Shown: one piece after another, positions 12,273 through 23,430 of the stretch
Layout of the letters: each line of letters begins with the position of its first letter
Numbering within the stretch: position 1 is the stretch's first letter
From: Baylisascaris procyonis
Lineage: Eukaryota; Nematoda; Chromadorea; Rhabditida; Ascarididae
Direction: 5' to 3'
Assembly: GCA_037389465.1 (NCBI GenBank)
Contig: JAZARR010000153.1
Location: forward strand, 8,078,501-8,142,500
DNA length: 64,000 bases
Notes under the pieces: model-generated
What the model was told of the DNA's origin: nothing
The model's database searches: none
The model's input: the letters and a program-made list of their open reading frames with translations, nothing else
Position numbers and translations under genes: made by a program

Positions 12273-14170
12273 GATGACTTTTTTCATCCGTTATAACAAA
12301 AAAAAACAAAAACTCTCAAATAATAATGCCAAAAAATCCCTGAAAATAAGACGCAAAATAAACGCTCACTTTCTTTATAATCAATATTTTATTATGAAGA
12401 CTATAGATATATTTCCATATCGAGTAGAAAAAATCTTCCTGTGTGGAATTTTTTTTTAGAATATTCCATTTATTTTCTCCTAAAAAAATTGGACAATTTT
12501 TATATCAAAATGAATTTAATTTTAAAAAATTTTTGCCGCAAATTTTGCTTTATTTAAATATATTAATTAGAATTAATAAAAATTTTTATTGTGGCCATCG
12601 AATATTTTAAGCATTTATGATACATTAAAATTAATTTTTTTTTATTTTTAACATTTATATCACTATTCTATTGCTAATTCGAAGCGTATAGAGATTTCCC
12701 CCTTCATTCATTACCTTATAACATAGTAAGATTCATTGTAAACGAAGATGATATTGTCGAGTTCACGGAGTAAATTACTGGAAAAAATTGGTATCTATTC
12801 TATATTTTTATGCTTCCATTCCAGAGAGAAAAAAACCTTTAAATATTTTTAAACAAAAAATTATTGAAAAAACACCTAAATTCATTATTTATTCACTATT
12901 ATATTTATTTAACTTCATTTATTCACTAACAATAAAATTCACTATTTACTATTTATTATTTTCGATCAAATCATAGTGCACTTTACTGCTTAAACGTTTT
13001 AGCAATTGTTATCAACACAGAGATTCCTTAATAACTTATTGAAAAAAAACAACGATAGTTTTGCAACGGGCAATAGGCATTCTTTACCAACCACATTGCT
13101 TCTATCCGTTGTTGTAGTAGCCAAGTTAAGCCCCATCTCTGTTTATTGTTGCCAAGCGTATACCATCGAAATTCATGCCACTCGACTGTCCAATATATTC
13201 ACTTCTATATAATTACTCAAAACCATTCAACTAATCACTCGCAAATATATCGTTAATAATATATCATTTAATCAATTATCATTTATATTAAAATATTGGA
13301 ATATTTGTCATTGTCGTTAATGAAAAATATTATTGTAATTTGCAATTTCCGCTTGCAAAGATAGTCACCATAAAGCATAAAAGCAATCTAGAAAAAAAAA
13401 AAGAACATTTAAAAATAATTTCAAGCATATTCAATAGCATTTTCAATTTGCATGAAGAAAAGGAAATATTCGAATAGCATTATTCGTTTAATCTTGCTTA
13501 TATGTTAGCATATTGAATAGAGATTTAAAACGCAATTATTGAGACCAATTACATTGACTTTCTATAGCGTATAAAAATTCCCATTCTTATAGCCATCATT
13601 TTTAGTTCGTATTGATTTTAATGCGTCTATGAAATATAATCAATGATTATGTTTTATTATTATTATCTCTAGACTATATTTTAGTCGATTTAATTTCTTT
13701 CGTTCTCACTTTTCATCAATTTCAATGGTAACGATAGTGGATTGGGTTTTCTCTTAGCTATAGGTCAATCACTATTTCAGATGTCATTTTTTGTTGCCTT
13801 AGATTTCTTGATTTTATTCTCGGTTATTGCCTCTATTTCTACTCTAATATTGGAGAAAGTGGTCGGAATATATTCTATTTTAGTTTATTACTAGACGAAA
13901 TTTAATGTTTTGAAATTATTCCAATGCAGTTGAAATGAATAGAATTGCTTCGAAGAATACCTGCATTTTCAGTTGACCCTTTTATCGAACTTTCTACGTC
14001 CCCCCCCCTTCCCCACCCTCCCCCAAGACATATATATGTCTACGGAAAGTTTCTAATGAAGGTCCTAATCTACGTACATATGAAATCAGAAAATGCTCGA
14101 AACGAAGTTTCATTTTTCAGCACCTTTCAGGAAGTAAATTTTAATTGAAATTGAAATCTGCTGATATACT

Positions 14171-17100
14171 ATGGTCACAAATTCGAAGAACCCTCCAGCA
14201 AAACCAAAACGGCGTTATTTACCACTTTCATTGTCATTCGACGATGGTGAAGAGCGAAGACGTAGATATCAACAAAGATTGAAGTAAGTATTGCTTACAT
14301 GTATACATAAGTAACGAATTTTGCATCACTTTATACCGTACTTTTTAATTTCTACCATCTAGTTATCACCGTAAATCATAAGGTTGTTACTTTCCAAGTT
14401 GCCAACTATCGTATTTGCATATACAGTATACACGCTATATTACACCTATTAATCCTATGGAAGGAAATACGGTAACGATATATTTACATAAAGCATAATA
14501 CAATATATAGTAAGGAATATCACATATTTTATGTAAATTTTATAGTAGCCACCTGGTAAATTCCAATTTTATGACGTCATCAAGGATATTGCTGAAGCAT
14601 ATTGCTAGGTAAGCAATTCTAGATGCATAGAATTATGAATTATAATGATTTTTTCGAAATTAATCTATATTGACGAAATTTTAGTATATTGGTCGATTAA
14701 GTACCCACGGGCAAAAAATATGGAGACCTGAAATATCCTAGAAAGGTGCACCGAAGTTATTTTTGTGGTCACTTCGAAAATCACTTCATGTCGCAACTTC
14801 CCCCTCATCCCCTCCCCCCTCCAACTTAAACGTTCAGATTAGCACTTTTATTTAAAAATTACTTTAGAAATCAAGAAGCAAATGAGAAAAGAACTTTGCA
14901 CAATTCAGCGATCGATCATTTCGCTGGCACATATGCTTCTGTCATCCTTAACAATCGAAAAGGTACTCTCATCACCAATTTTTTTATTCGTTCAATGCTA
15001 TGACGTCACGTTATGACGTCAGCGTTATGACGTCATTTAATTTTCATTAATATTTTTGAGCATAAGAGTTACTTTTTTCTTCAATAAAAGAGTTAATAAT
15101 ATGCCGACGATGTAATGTGCACATTTATTACTCTTTTTTTTGCGGCGCTTTGTTCATAGATCAGAAGTTTATGTGCATATTTTCATCGTTGTAAAAATAA
15201 GCATATGAATTTCCGATGCAATTAGTAGTGCACATTGCAATTCATCGTTCTACTAATCTACGTGCAATATGCATACATGCAATACGCAATACTAATCGCA
15301 AATTTCGCCGTTAGCGCATAATCGGCGATTAGATAGTGACCTCAAACGATTGCATATTTATACCCGTACCTGACCTTCCTGACCTTCTTGACCTTGCACC
15401 GATGTCCTGTCCATTCCCATTTGTGCCTGCCTCTTCTTCCACCTCTCTTTCACTTTTTATTGAAAGCTTCCATCAATTTCTTCCACTAATCTGGTCGTTA
15501 TCATAAGTGGTCGAGGTTTCGTTTCAACGGTGAAATCTACAACTGTAGATGAATTATGTGTCTCATATAAATATCTGATAATATGAACAACTAAAATACC
15601 TAACATCGAAAAAGAATTTTAAGAGTTAAGTTGCTAGAATGCTGTCATATTGGAGTTTTAATGAGCCTAGCATTAAGGTTATAGTATTCTACGCAATAGA
15701 TTAGATATCAACGTTGTTTTGCTAACATTTAACTTACAATATTAGCATTTGAAAAATTTTGAAATTATTTTATTTCCAAAATGAATACATACGATTTGCA
15801 GTTGAAATTCCATATATCGATGCGGATCCACATACGATCGCCGTTGTTTTAAATCTTGAAAAATGTCGACCCAAATCACGACGCAATCCAACGACTCGTC
15901 CTAGCAGTGCAATCATTACCACTGAAGGAATTGCCGACGATATGAAATCATCATTTATTAGTGAAATCCTTCCAAATATGTAAAAAAAATTCACCATATA
16001 TTTACTATAAATACTTAATTAAGAAATAGAATTTAATAAAATCCATAGATGTGGAGGGGGGAGGGGAGGAGAGGAGAGGGGATTGGAGGTTAATTGATTG
16101 AGGTGGGCACTTACATTGCAGAAATATGAAAGAATAACACTCATTTGATCTTCCTAACCTAACACATTCTATATAATATTTAGCCGCTCTGAAAAAAAAA
16201 TTACAATAAATTATTTAAATAAAATCATGCATAATGATGCTATTCCATCAGAAATGACGTTGTATAGCCCGATATAATCTACTGTATTTTGTAGCCCGAT
16301 ACGATCTACTGTACTTTATAGCCCGATACAATGTACTGTACTTTATAGCCCGATACAATCTACTGTACTTTATAGCCCGATACAATGTACTGTAGCCCAA
16401 ATCTACTGTACTTATGTTTTTCAAAAATCTATTGCAGCAGAATATTTTTGAGCGAAATTTTACACAAACATTCAAGCTCATCAAGCTGGCCAATTAAATC
16501 GATGATCATTGAAGAACGATTCAAATCCATCTCCCTTACAAAAAAAAAAAAAAAAACGATTTAGCCAAGCGAACATCTACTCCCAAACGGTCGGATTACC
16601 TTTCCTCTTCTCTTTCCCATCCTTCTCGCAATTCCATCCAAAACAGATTCCTTACCTTTTTCTCAAGAATTCTCTTTTTTTTGACTTTCAAAAAAGTTTC
16701 TAAAAGCATAAAAACTTTACGTAATTTTTTTTAAAGGGACAATTTAACAAATAATATTTCACCGACGGTAATCACATATGCCGAATGGAAAAGGAAATTC
16801 ACCTCGAAGGTTTTCAATTTTTTTCATCTTTTTTCTAACGATTCGATAAAATAATTCAAATAATTTTAAAATAAATAAAATATTAATATAGTATAGTAAC
16901 GATAGCTTTTTTAACGTTAATCATTTAGTTACTATTCGATATTAAGGTTGATACTTGATATTTAGTAACTTTAGTGATGAAAAACTATGAGTTTTTTGCA
17001 AAAATTCTAAATTAGAAAAAACATTTTCCCCTCAAGACGAAGAATATGGGAGGAAATACCATTTAGCAATTATTACGATGAGAACTCCGATTAGGAAATG

Positions 17101-17352
17101 AACTCACAAAATAGTTTCCACCTATCCTATAGGATAACCGAAAATAATTTTTCGATATTTTGTTCAGCGATAATAAAATCCAATTGCTTCCATCCCATTT
17201 AAATTGGCCATATTGAAAGAATTTTCTTTAAAGAGCTTACAATTGAGTGCTATACAATTAACAATAGAATTTTTTTAAGATTTAATATATTTTGTAATAA
17301 TAAAAATAAAAATAAAAATAATAACAATAATAAAAATAAAAATAAAAATAAA

Positions 17353-17421
<69 letters not shown>

Positions 17422-20400
17422 CTTTATTCGTATAATAAAGAAGGCATGGAATTTTTCAGTCCTTTTACTTCTTCTTTTTCTCAATAAATCTCTATATTTC
17501 TAGATGCATATAAATAATGAGAGATTTAAGAAAAGACAACACAGCGATGCGCTTTCGACGCCGAATAATTCAACAAACGAAACTACTGGAATGAACCCTC
17601 AGAAACCACCACGAAGAAGGATCTCTCCATGGGAAATTCATGTGAATCTTATTTTATTATATTTTCTCCAATAAAAACAAAAATCCATAAGGGAATATTT
17701 GAGGGAAAAATATTTTCACTCTCATTCTTCTATGATTTGCGTTTAGAAATTCGACAAAAAATCAAATAAATATGAAGTGATAGAGCATCACAAGTTAAAA
17801 TAAACGACTCATTTTCGTTTATGACTTATATATGAATGCGATTATAAGAATACAATTATAAAGGAAAATAGACGTTAATAACGTTTGGTGATTTCTATAG
17901 TTTATCAGTGAAAGGGAATTTTTACAAACAAAGACGTAGAGAGATACTTTCAAATAGAGAGATAAATCGATGATATTTCATTGCTTTTAAAATATTCCGT
18001 TCTTAGGAGTATTGCGGCAGATATAATCTAGGTAGAATTAAAAATATTTTTAAAAAAATAAAAATTAAAAATGTAGAAATATTCTAATTTTTATCAGCTA
18101 CATTATGAATTTGTATTCGTTTTAAAGGATATTGCCAAAGTTATTCTAAAAATTAACAAAAAAAAAACGATTTATTAGAACTAATAGCTTATTTTTATAA
18201 AGTAAATAATTTTCAATTATATCTTTATATTCCCTATTACTTCATAGTATGTTTTAAAAAAAAGTTCTTTCGATATTCTCTCCTTATAAATAATTTGTTT
18301 AAAAAAAAGATATTTAGGAAGCAAATCCACATTCGTCGATTCAACCATTAAAGAAGAAAGTTTTACGATCAAAATCTTCTCAACCATCAAATGTCACTAG
18401 ACGACATTTCAATGAGAACGCCAAATCTACGACCTTACCTCATAGGGAAGAAGACATCAACGATGAGGAAACGATGAGGAATTTTCAACGTTGCAATTCA
18501 GAATCCAACGAACCAATAATCGCATCTGAAATTATTACTTTAGAAAAGCGTTCCAAAACACGTGCTAAACTTTTGAAACGTATCGAAGGCGATTCACAAT
18601 ACTCGAATAGTTCGAATGGCCCCAATGAACGTACACTCAAAAATTCATTACTTTCATCGGCTGGTAAATTTAAATCTGCCTTCTCAAGGCCAAAGAAGCA
18701 ACAACAACCTTGTGATAACAATGTTAGTTCTTCTTTTTTTTTTTTCAGGAATAGATAAATCTTTGTCAGTTTCTGCTGCTTGGGTGGTCGATTAAAAAAA
18801 TCATTTAAAAAACTAATTTATAAAGTGAATATTTTATTTTTATTGCGTTGATGATCGAATAGAAATGTTTCAGCAACGTTTGCAATTAGCGATGCTACTA
18901 ATTTTGAATTTTAGAATATACTATTGTTAATAAATTTATTTTTATTACTGAATATGACGTTATATTTTGAGTAATTTAAAGGTATATTCAAATGGGAATG
19001 CATCGATGAAATCAATGAAGTCGAAAATAAAAACCGATTCAGTGCCCGGCGAAGTGGAACTTATTGAGAGTGGAACGCAAAATATGTCTATCTCACAAAA
19101 GTTTGCCCTTTCATTTATAAATTTTCAATTTTCATGGCTGTAGGAGGAGGCAGGGAGGGGGGGGGCAAGTAAGGCCACCCAACACGCTTAAATTTATTGA
19201 AAGCCTAAAGCAATGGTACGGTAGGATTAAGAGTTTAGACTTCACAATAGCAACATCTCCCACTTCATTTACGTTCATTTTTGAGAAATGAATTACTCAG
19301 AAACCCAGAAACGCTTTTCTTTTATTTCGGCAAGCGCACATTTGAGGGATCTTCAGAAACTGCCTGACAAATTGAATCTTGTCGATAGTTATGAGAAAAA
19401 ACTTTAAAAAAAAAATTCAATTATTCCTTACAAATCATACAATCTTCGAATAATTTTCCCAATAAAATCGACTAAAAATGATGCAAACTTTTATGCAAAT
19501 TACTTAAGAATTATGCAAATTTTTAGTTGCTTTTCATGCAATTTTTTTTTCTGCCTATAGAATATTAAAATTCGATATTTATATATTCATTTTTATCGAT
19601 ATGCAAACGTCATTTCGGTGGCTTATTTCGATTTCAAATAAAAGTAGTCACCAAGAATTTTTGAGGTCTCAATAACCTATTGAAACCGAAAGAAAAGAAC
19701 TTTAAAAATCTATGAAAGATCTTTTGCAATTCGTTATGAAGTCGAAAAAATTGTCTCTTCTAAAAAAGAAAAAAAAATTTTTTTTTTACTTTTAGAATAA
19801 ATACTGAAAGAAATAAGGCAATAGAGGATGCTAGCAGCGCAAAATTGCTGAATAAGGACGTCTCAAGTGGGGATTTAAAAGTCGGCCCGAACAGTGCTCA
19901 TGAAGAGTCTCAGGTAAGCAGCCAATACTACTGTTTCAAAACTATAGTTGTCTTATGACTGTAGTCCCTAAACGCATCTCTAAGGGGAAGCGGAAAAACC
20001 AAAAGAGAGTTTTTTTTTTTTAAATTTCTTAGCAAATAGCTAATCGTTTTATGTGGTTGAATTCAAAATTGATTGCAATTTAGAGATAATTATGCAAATC
20101 TTTTCTTTTTATATAAACGAAACGATATTTAAAACGTATATAGACATAATAAAAATACTTGAAAGGCCTTCTTCTCTTTTTCTTTTTTCACTCTTTGCGA
20201 TGGTTTTACCCAACTAATCCACGATTGGCCTTCTCATTATAGGCATCAATGGTGTGCTAATAATGTGCTTGCTATTTTTGCAGATTTCTAATAGGTTCGG
20301 CGCTTATATCATGTAGTACCATATAAAGAATTTTACCACCGAAATGGGTTCCCACTCAAGTTTGATGGTAATTTTGGTTAATGCTAGCGGATTGAGATTA

Positions 20401-21931
20401 ACCATCAAATTCATAGAAATATAAAAGAAAATATTTTTCAACTTCTATATTCTGGTTTAAAAGAGAGCAATAATCTAGAAATAAGAGAGTTGAAAGGTGC
20501 TCATTAGGTGCAATTCCATGCTTCATAGTGAAATCTCAATTCTTTAAAGGGAAATACCACAACGAATAGAACATTTACAACAATGAGCAACATAAATACG
20601 ACGACACCTCAACAATGGACGAAAGAAATCGTCGAATCGGATCTATCCTCAAAACAACTCGCACAATCATTTATGGATCGGGGTGATAGACGAGAACGGC
20701 AACAAAACGAATATGCAAAAATTCAACAAAGACGATCTACAACCCGTACCGATTGCAATGATTTCGGTTAAAATTTTTATATATTTATGTGAATCTATCA
20801 AATATTGGCAAATGATTTCCCACCTATCTGAACAAACTTGTAAAAGCAATATAAAACTTTTCTTTTTAGTCTAAATTAACTGAAATTCTCTATCTACCCC
20901 CTCTCCCCCTCCCTCCTTATAGCAAGTAATATTTACTAAGCTATCAGTGGTGCCTCTTAGCTTGATTAGAGCGTTTGCGACTCAACGACGATGCATTAGT
21001 ACAAAAAGATAGAGAGGACTTCAAATCCTTATCACTTTATCAGCCATTCGGTTTAGTTCAGTTAACACCGGCTGGCAACATAGTAACACACTAATGCAAG
21101 CTGACAGCAAAGCACCCTTCCAATAGACGATCGGACCTCACACTCCTTGGATAATATGATAAGCCACCGTTGAACTTTCGATTTTTGTGATTACATCCTG
21201 AACCTAGGAACTCCTACTTACTGAACTGGTACTCTATTTCTTGAGCTACCTCAGGCGCCTCGATTTACGGCTGCCCCAAGTTTGAGGTCTAGCTGCAGAC
21301 AAAGGTTGCACTTGTTATCGAAGACAGTACCATCGTCTAACTCTTAGATGGGCTAAAAGTTAGCTCCAACATAGAAAATCAGCTCCAACCTAGAAGTTCT
21401 TATCTATATAGAGATAATTTCGCATTTTTGCATAAACCAATTTTTTGCAATTTCTTTTATGTATAAACCCTCAGCATGTTTAATAACTACTGATATCCTC
21501 CCTGTCAACGCAGTGGCTCACTTGCGCAATCTTTGAAGCATTTATATCGTTGATCGCTTTTATACTCTTATCGTTTTTTTGCGTCACGTTCAGACGATCG
21601 GCCATGACTATTTATTTATTTATTTATTTATTATTATTATTTTACATAATATAAGTCAATTTTGCATTCGATTTTCTAATCAACTCATAGTCACCGTTAT
21701 TCCCCTTATCCTCTCTTTTTCTTCTAACATGAAAATTCTACCGACTAAATGCCTTAACATTTAGATAAGCGAATAAGAGCACGATCGGTTCCACGACAGC
21801 CAACGTTTACATCAAATATCAACAACGAGAGTGAACGTGATACACGTAAAAATTTTATGAATTCGACGAAACAATCACGTGAATTTCACACCACAAAAGT
21901 TTCCGAAATAGCGAAAATATTTTCGAAATAA
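14171..21931 (+). CDS. Basic, Ser/Arg/Asn-rich, probably disordered protein (526 aa), unknown function
   Basis: Ten exons give one continuous 526-codon frame: 14171-14283, 14868-14962, 15802-15979, 16737-16767, 17504-17641, 18318-18722, 18982-19100, 19796-19913, 20550-20766, 21765-21931. The start is MVTNSKNPPAKPKRRY; the stop follows IAKIFSK. No signal peptide, membrane segment or known domain is visible. Residues are mostly polar, with repeated basic runs (KPKRR, EERRRR, KPPRRR, SRPKK) and Ser/Thr-rich spacers, typical of nuclear or scaffolding proteins. The 31-nt exon 4 was added only because it solves the phase between exons 3 and 5, so it is the weakest part; without it exon 3 would stop at 15983 and give a short protein. 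No regulator or partner can be named. Confidence 0.7.
14572..15035. promoter_or_regulatory. Four perfect CRE palindromes TGACGTCA
   Basis: TGACGTCA occurs at 14572-14579 (intron 1) and at 15001-15008, 15014-15021 and 15028-15035 (intron 2) of the 14171 gene. The last three are spaced 13-14 bp. TGACGTCA is the known binding palindrome of CREB/ATF bZIP factors. Binding here is inferred. Confidence 0.55.
15371..15394. promoter_or_regulatory. Triple TGACCT direct repeat with 3-bp spacing (DR3-like)
   Basis: TGACCT at 15371-15376, 15380-15385 and 15389-15394, each separated by 3 bp. TGACCT is the complement of the AGGTCA nuclear-receptor half-site, so this forms two overlapping DR3 arrangements. 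It lies in intron 2 of the 14171 gene. Could also be a short pyrimidine-rich repeat. Confidence 0.45.
16256..16410. repeat. 27-bp minisatellite, about 5 copies
   Basis: Unit about TAGCCCGATACAATCTACTG plus TACTTTA, with C/G variation in the middle and a shortened last copy. Intron 3 of the 14171 gene. Because 27 is a multiple of three it leaves a long minus-strand ORF which is not a gene. Confidence 0.9.
17295..17420. repeat. AAATAA / (ATA)n microsatellite
   Basis: AAATAA-type repeats passing into about 25 ATA trinucleotides, in the intron before exon 17504-17641. Confidence 0.92.
20947..21022 (+). repeat. tRNA-derived element, decayed
   Basis: Plus strand reads TTAGCTTGATTAGAGCG (A-box-like) then, after normal tRNA spacing, GGACTTCAAATCC (B-box-like). 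In the last intron of the 14171 gene, in a GC-richer block (20940-21320) that also carries an oppositely oriented tRNA-like piece. Confidence 0.45.
21188..21262 (-). repeat. tRNA-derived element, decayed (inverted relative to the one at 20947)
   Basis: Minus strand reads GAGGTAGCTCAAGAAATAGAG (A-box region) and CTAGGTTCAGGATG (B-box-like). With the plus-strand copy 170 bp away it suggests two independent insertions or one composite repeat. Confidence 0.4.
21610..21636. repeat. (TTTA)n microsatellite
   Basis: Short TTTA run passing into TTA repeats, about 130 bp before the last exon of the 14171 gene. Confidence 0.85.
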
Positions 21932-22863
21932 AAAGTGTTTATTGAATTATTGGATTTTCTCTTCAAAAAAAAAAAAGATTATATCCTTATTGAGGATTAT
22001 CGTATTTTAACAGCACTAAAGGATAACCGCGGCTCATATCTTCACGGCTTAATTAAGTATCGTTAGTGAGTTTTATAATAGAATTTCCAAAAAGAAATTT
22101 TAATAAATATAGATCCCTTTAGGTTTAAATATTTTCAACTTATAGTATGGAGTGATAATCGAAATGGGAAGAGCTTCCCCTCCCCTACCTCTCTCCTCAT
22201 TCCTATCCCCTCAACTGATCCCCTTTTTAATTCACTCTTAGTCTATGATGAATTCGAGGGAATTAGAGCACATCGAGTCTTTTTAAAGTGAAACTGCAAA
22301 GGTACAATAGTAATCGAAGCATCGATCATGCCACAAATTATGGGTTATATACTCACTTGTACGTAGATACCTTTTGTTATTGATACTACAATTAAAAAAA
22401 ACAAAAACAAACAAGTGATTTCATTGTTTATGCTTTATTGAGATAAACATTTAACGGAATAGGTAATGAAGCATACACATACATACATTTATTTATTTAT
22501 TTATTTACATTTATGTATTTAAATATTTATATATTATAACACCTATGTGAAATAGAAGTTTTTTGATAACAGCACACTTTACAACGCAAGGTATTCAATG
22601 CCGTATATGCCAACTTTCTAGCATCTAATGTATGTGCCAAAACAGCAACAAAAAAACTGAGATTGCCTGGGGCATCAAAATTTTGGATATACATAAAACC
22701 GCTCAAATGGGCCATATTAAGTTGTGCAATAATATGTTGGATTTGTTACAATCCACACTTATCACCTTATCACCTTCCTGATAGCATCAATAGTGAATAG
22801 GATGCCGAGCACATCAGGCGCTGATACCAGAGCCGCATCACCTAGTCGCATCTCCACGATCAT
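21932..22863. other. Convergent 3' intergenic region with an unassigned ORF
   Basis: Lies between two tail-to-tail genes. Minus-strand open stretches at 22780-22864 (MRLGDAALVSAPDV...) and 22527-22715 (MAHLSGFMYIQNFD...) look codon-like and are GC-richer than the surroundings, and a (TTTA)n/CATA tract sits at 22475-22510 on their downstream side. They could be a decayed retroposon with its tail, or extra 3' exons of the neighbouring minus gene. No family recognised. Confidence 0.35.
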
Positions 22864-23126
22864 TTATAAACGAAAATAAGTGTGAAGTTTGAATCGTATT
22901 TGTACTCGCGGATCATCACGTACGCTTTCTCTTATTATCTGTAAGAAAGTATATATGACAAATCTATAATTTATGTAATTCATAAGTAATATTCAATGGT
23001 AAGGCTAAATTTATAATTAGTGATATTTCTATCAGGCCATAGCATTTTTCAATGAAATCTTTCTATGACTTAATATTTTAACAATAAAAGACTAATAAAT
23101 ATATCAATATTAGTATACATAGCCTA

Positions 23127-23178
<52 letters not shown>

Positions 23179-23399
23179 TATCATATCACTAACTTTTATA
23201 TTTGTTCCCTCTCTTAGACGTACAACTTTCTGGTGTTGGTTTGGCCGCTGTCCATACAACCAAAGTAGAGAATAGGAATGGAATCATCACTGTGATCCAC
23301 ATAAAAATATGACACCACCAAATAAAATTAAAAAGTAAATGCGAGATTATCGATGATGGAAGAATACTGCAATTATTGTATGTATAGAATAGAAAATAA

Positions 23400-23430
<31 letters not shown>

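Larger units (their letters stand above)
9717..14170. other. 4.4-kb divergent intergenic region
   Basis: Separates the starts of the BAZ1-like gene (-) and the gene at 14171 (+), so it should hold both promoters. No exon was assigned. It contains a GC-richer block at 10147-10460, a G-run at 11221-11237, ATGCAAAT motifs near 11490-11520, a (TA)n tract at 12210-12268 and a very AT-rich stretch at 12400-13000. ORFs at 11159-11413 (-) and 13006-13212 (+) have no start/splice support that I can see. Confidence 0.6.

Noticed and set aside
13006..13212. Hydrophobic 68-codon plus ORF
   Set aside because: AT-rich surroundings, no splice partner, and no codon-like conservation signal that I can judge.
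16248..16493. Minus-strand ORF with YRAIKYS repeats
   Set aside because: Translation of the 27-bp intronic minisatellite.
17275..17484. Minus-strand ORF with poly-Ile
   Set aside because: Translation of the ATA microsatellite.
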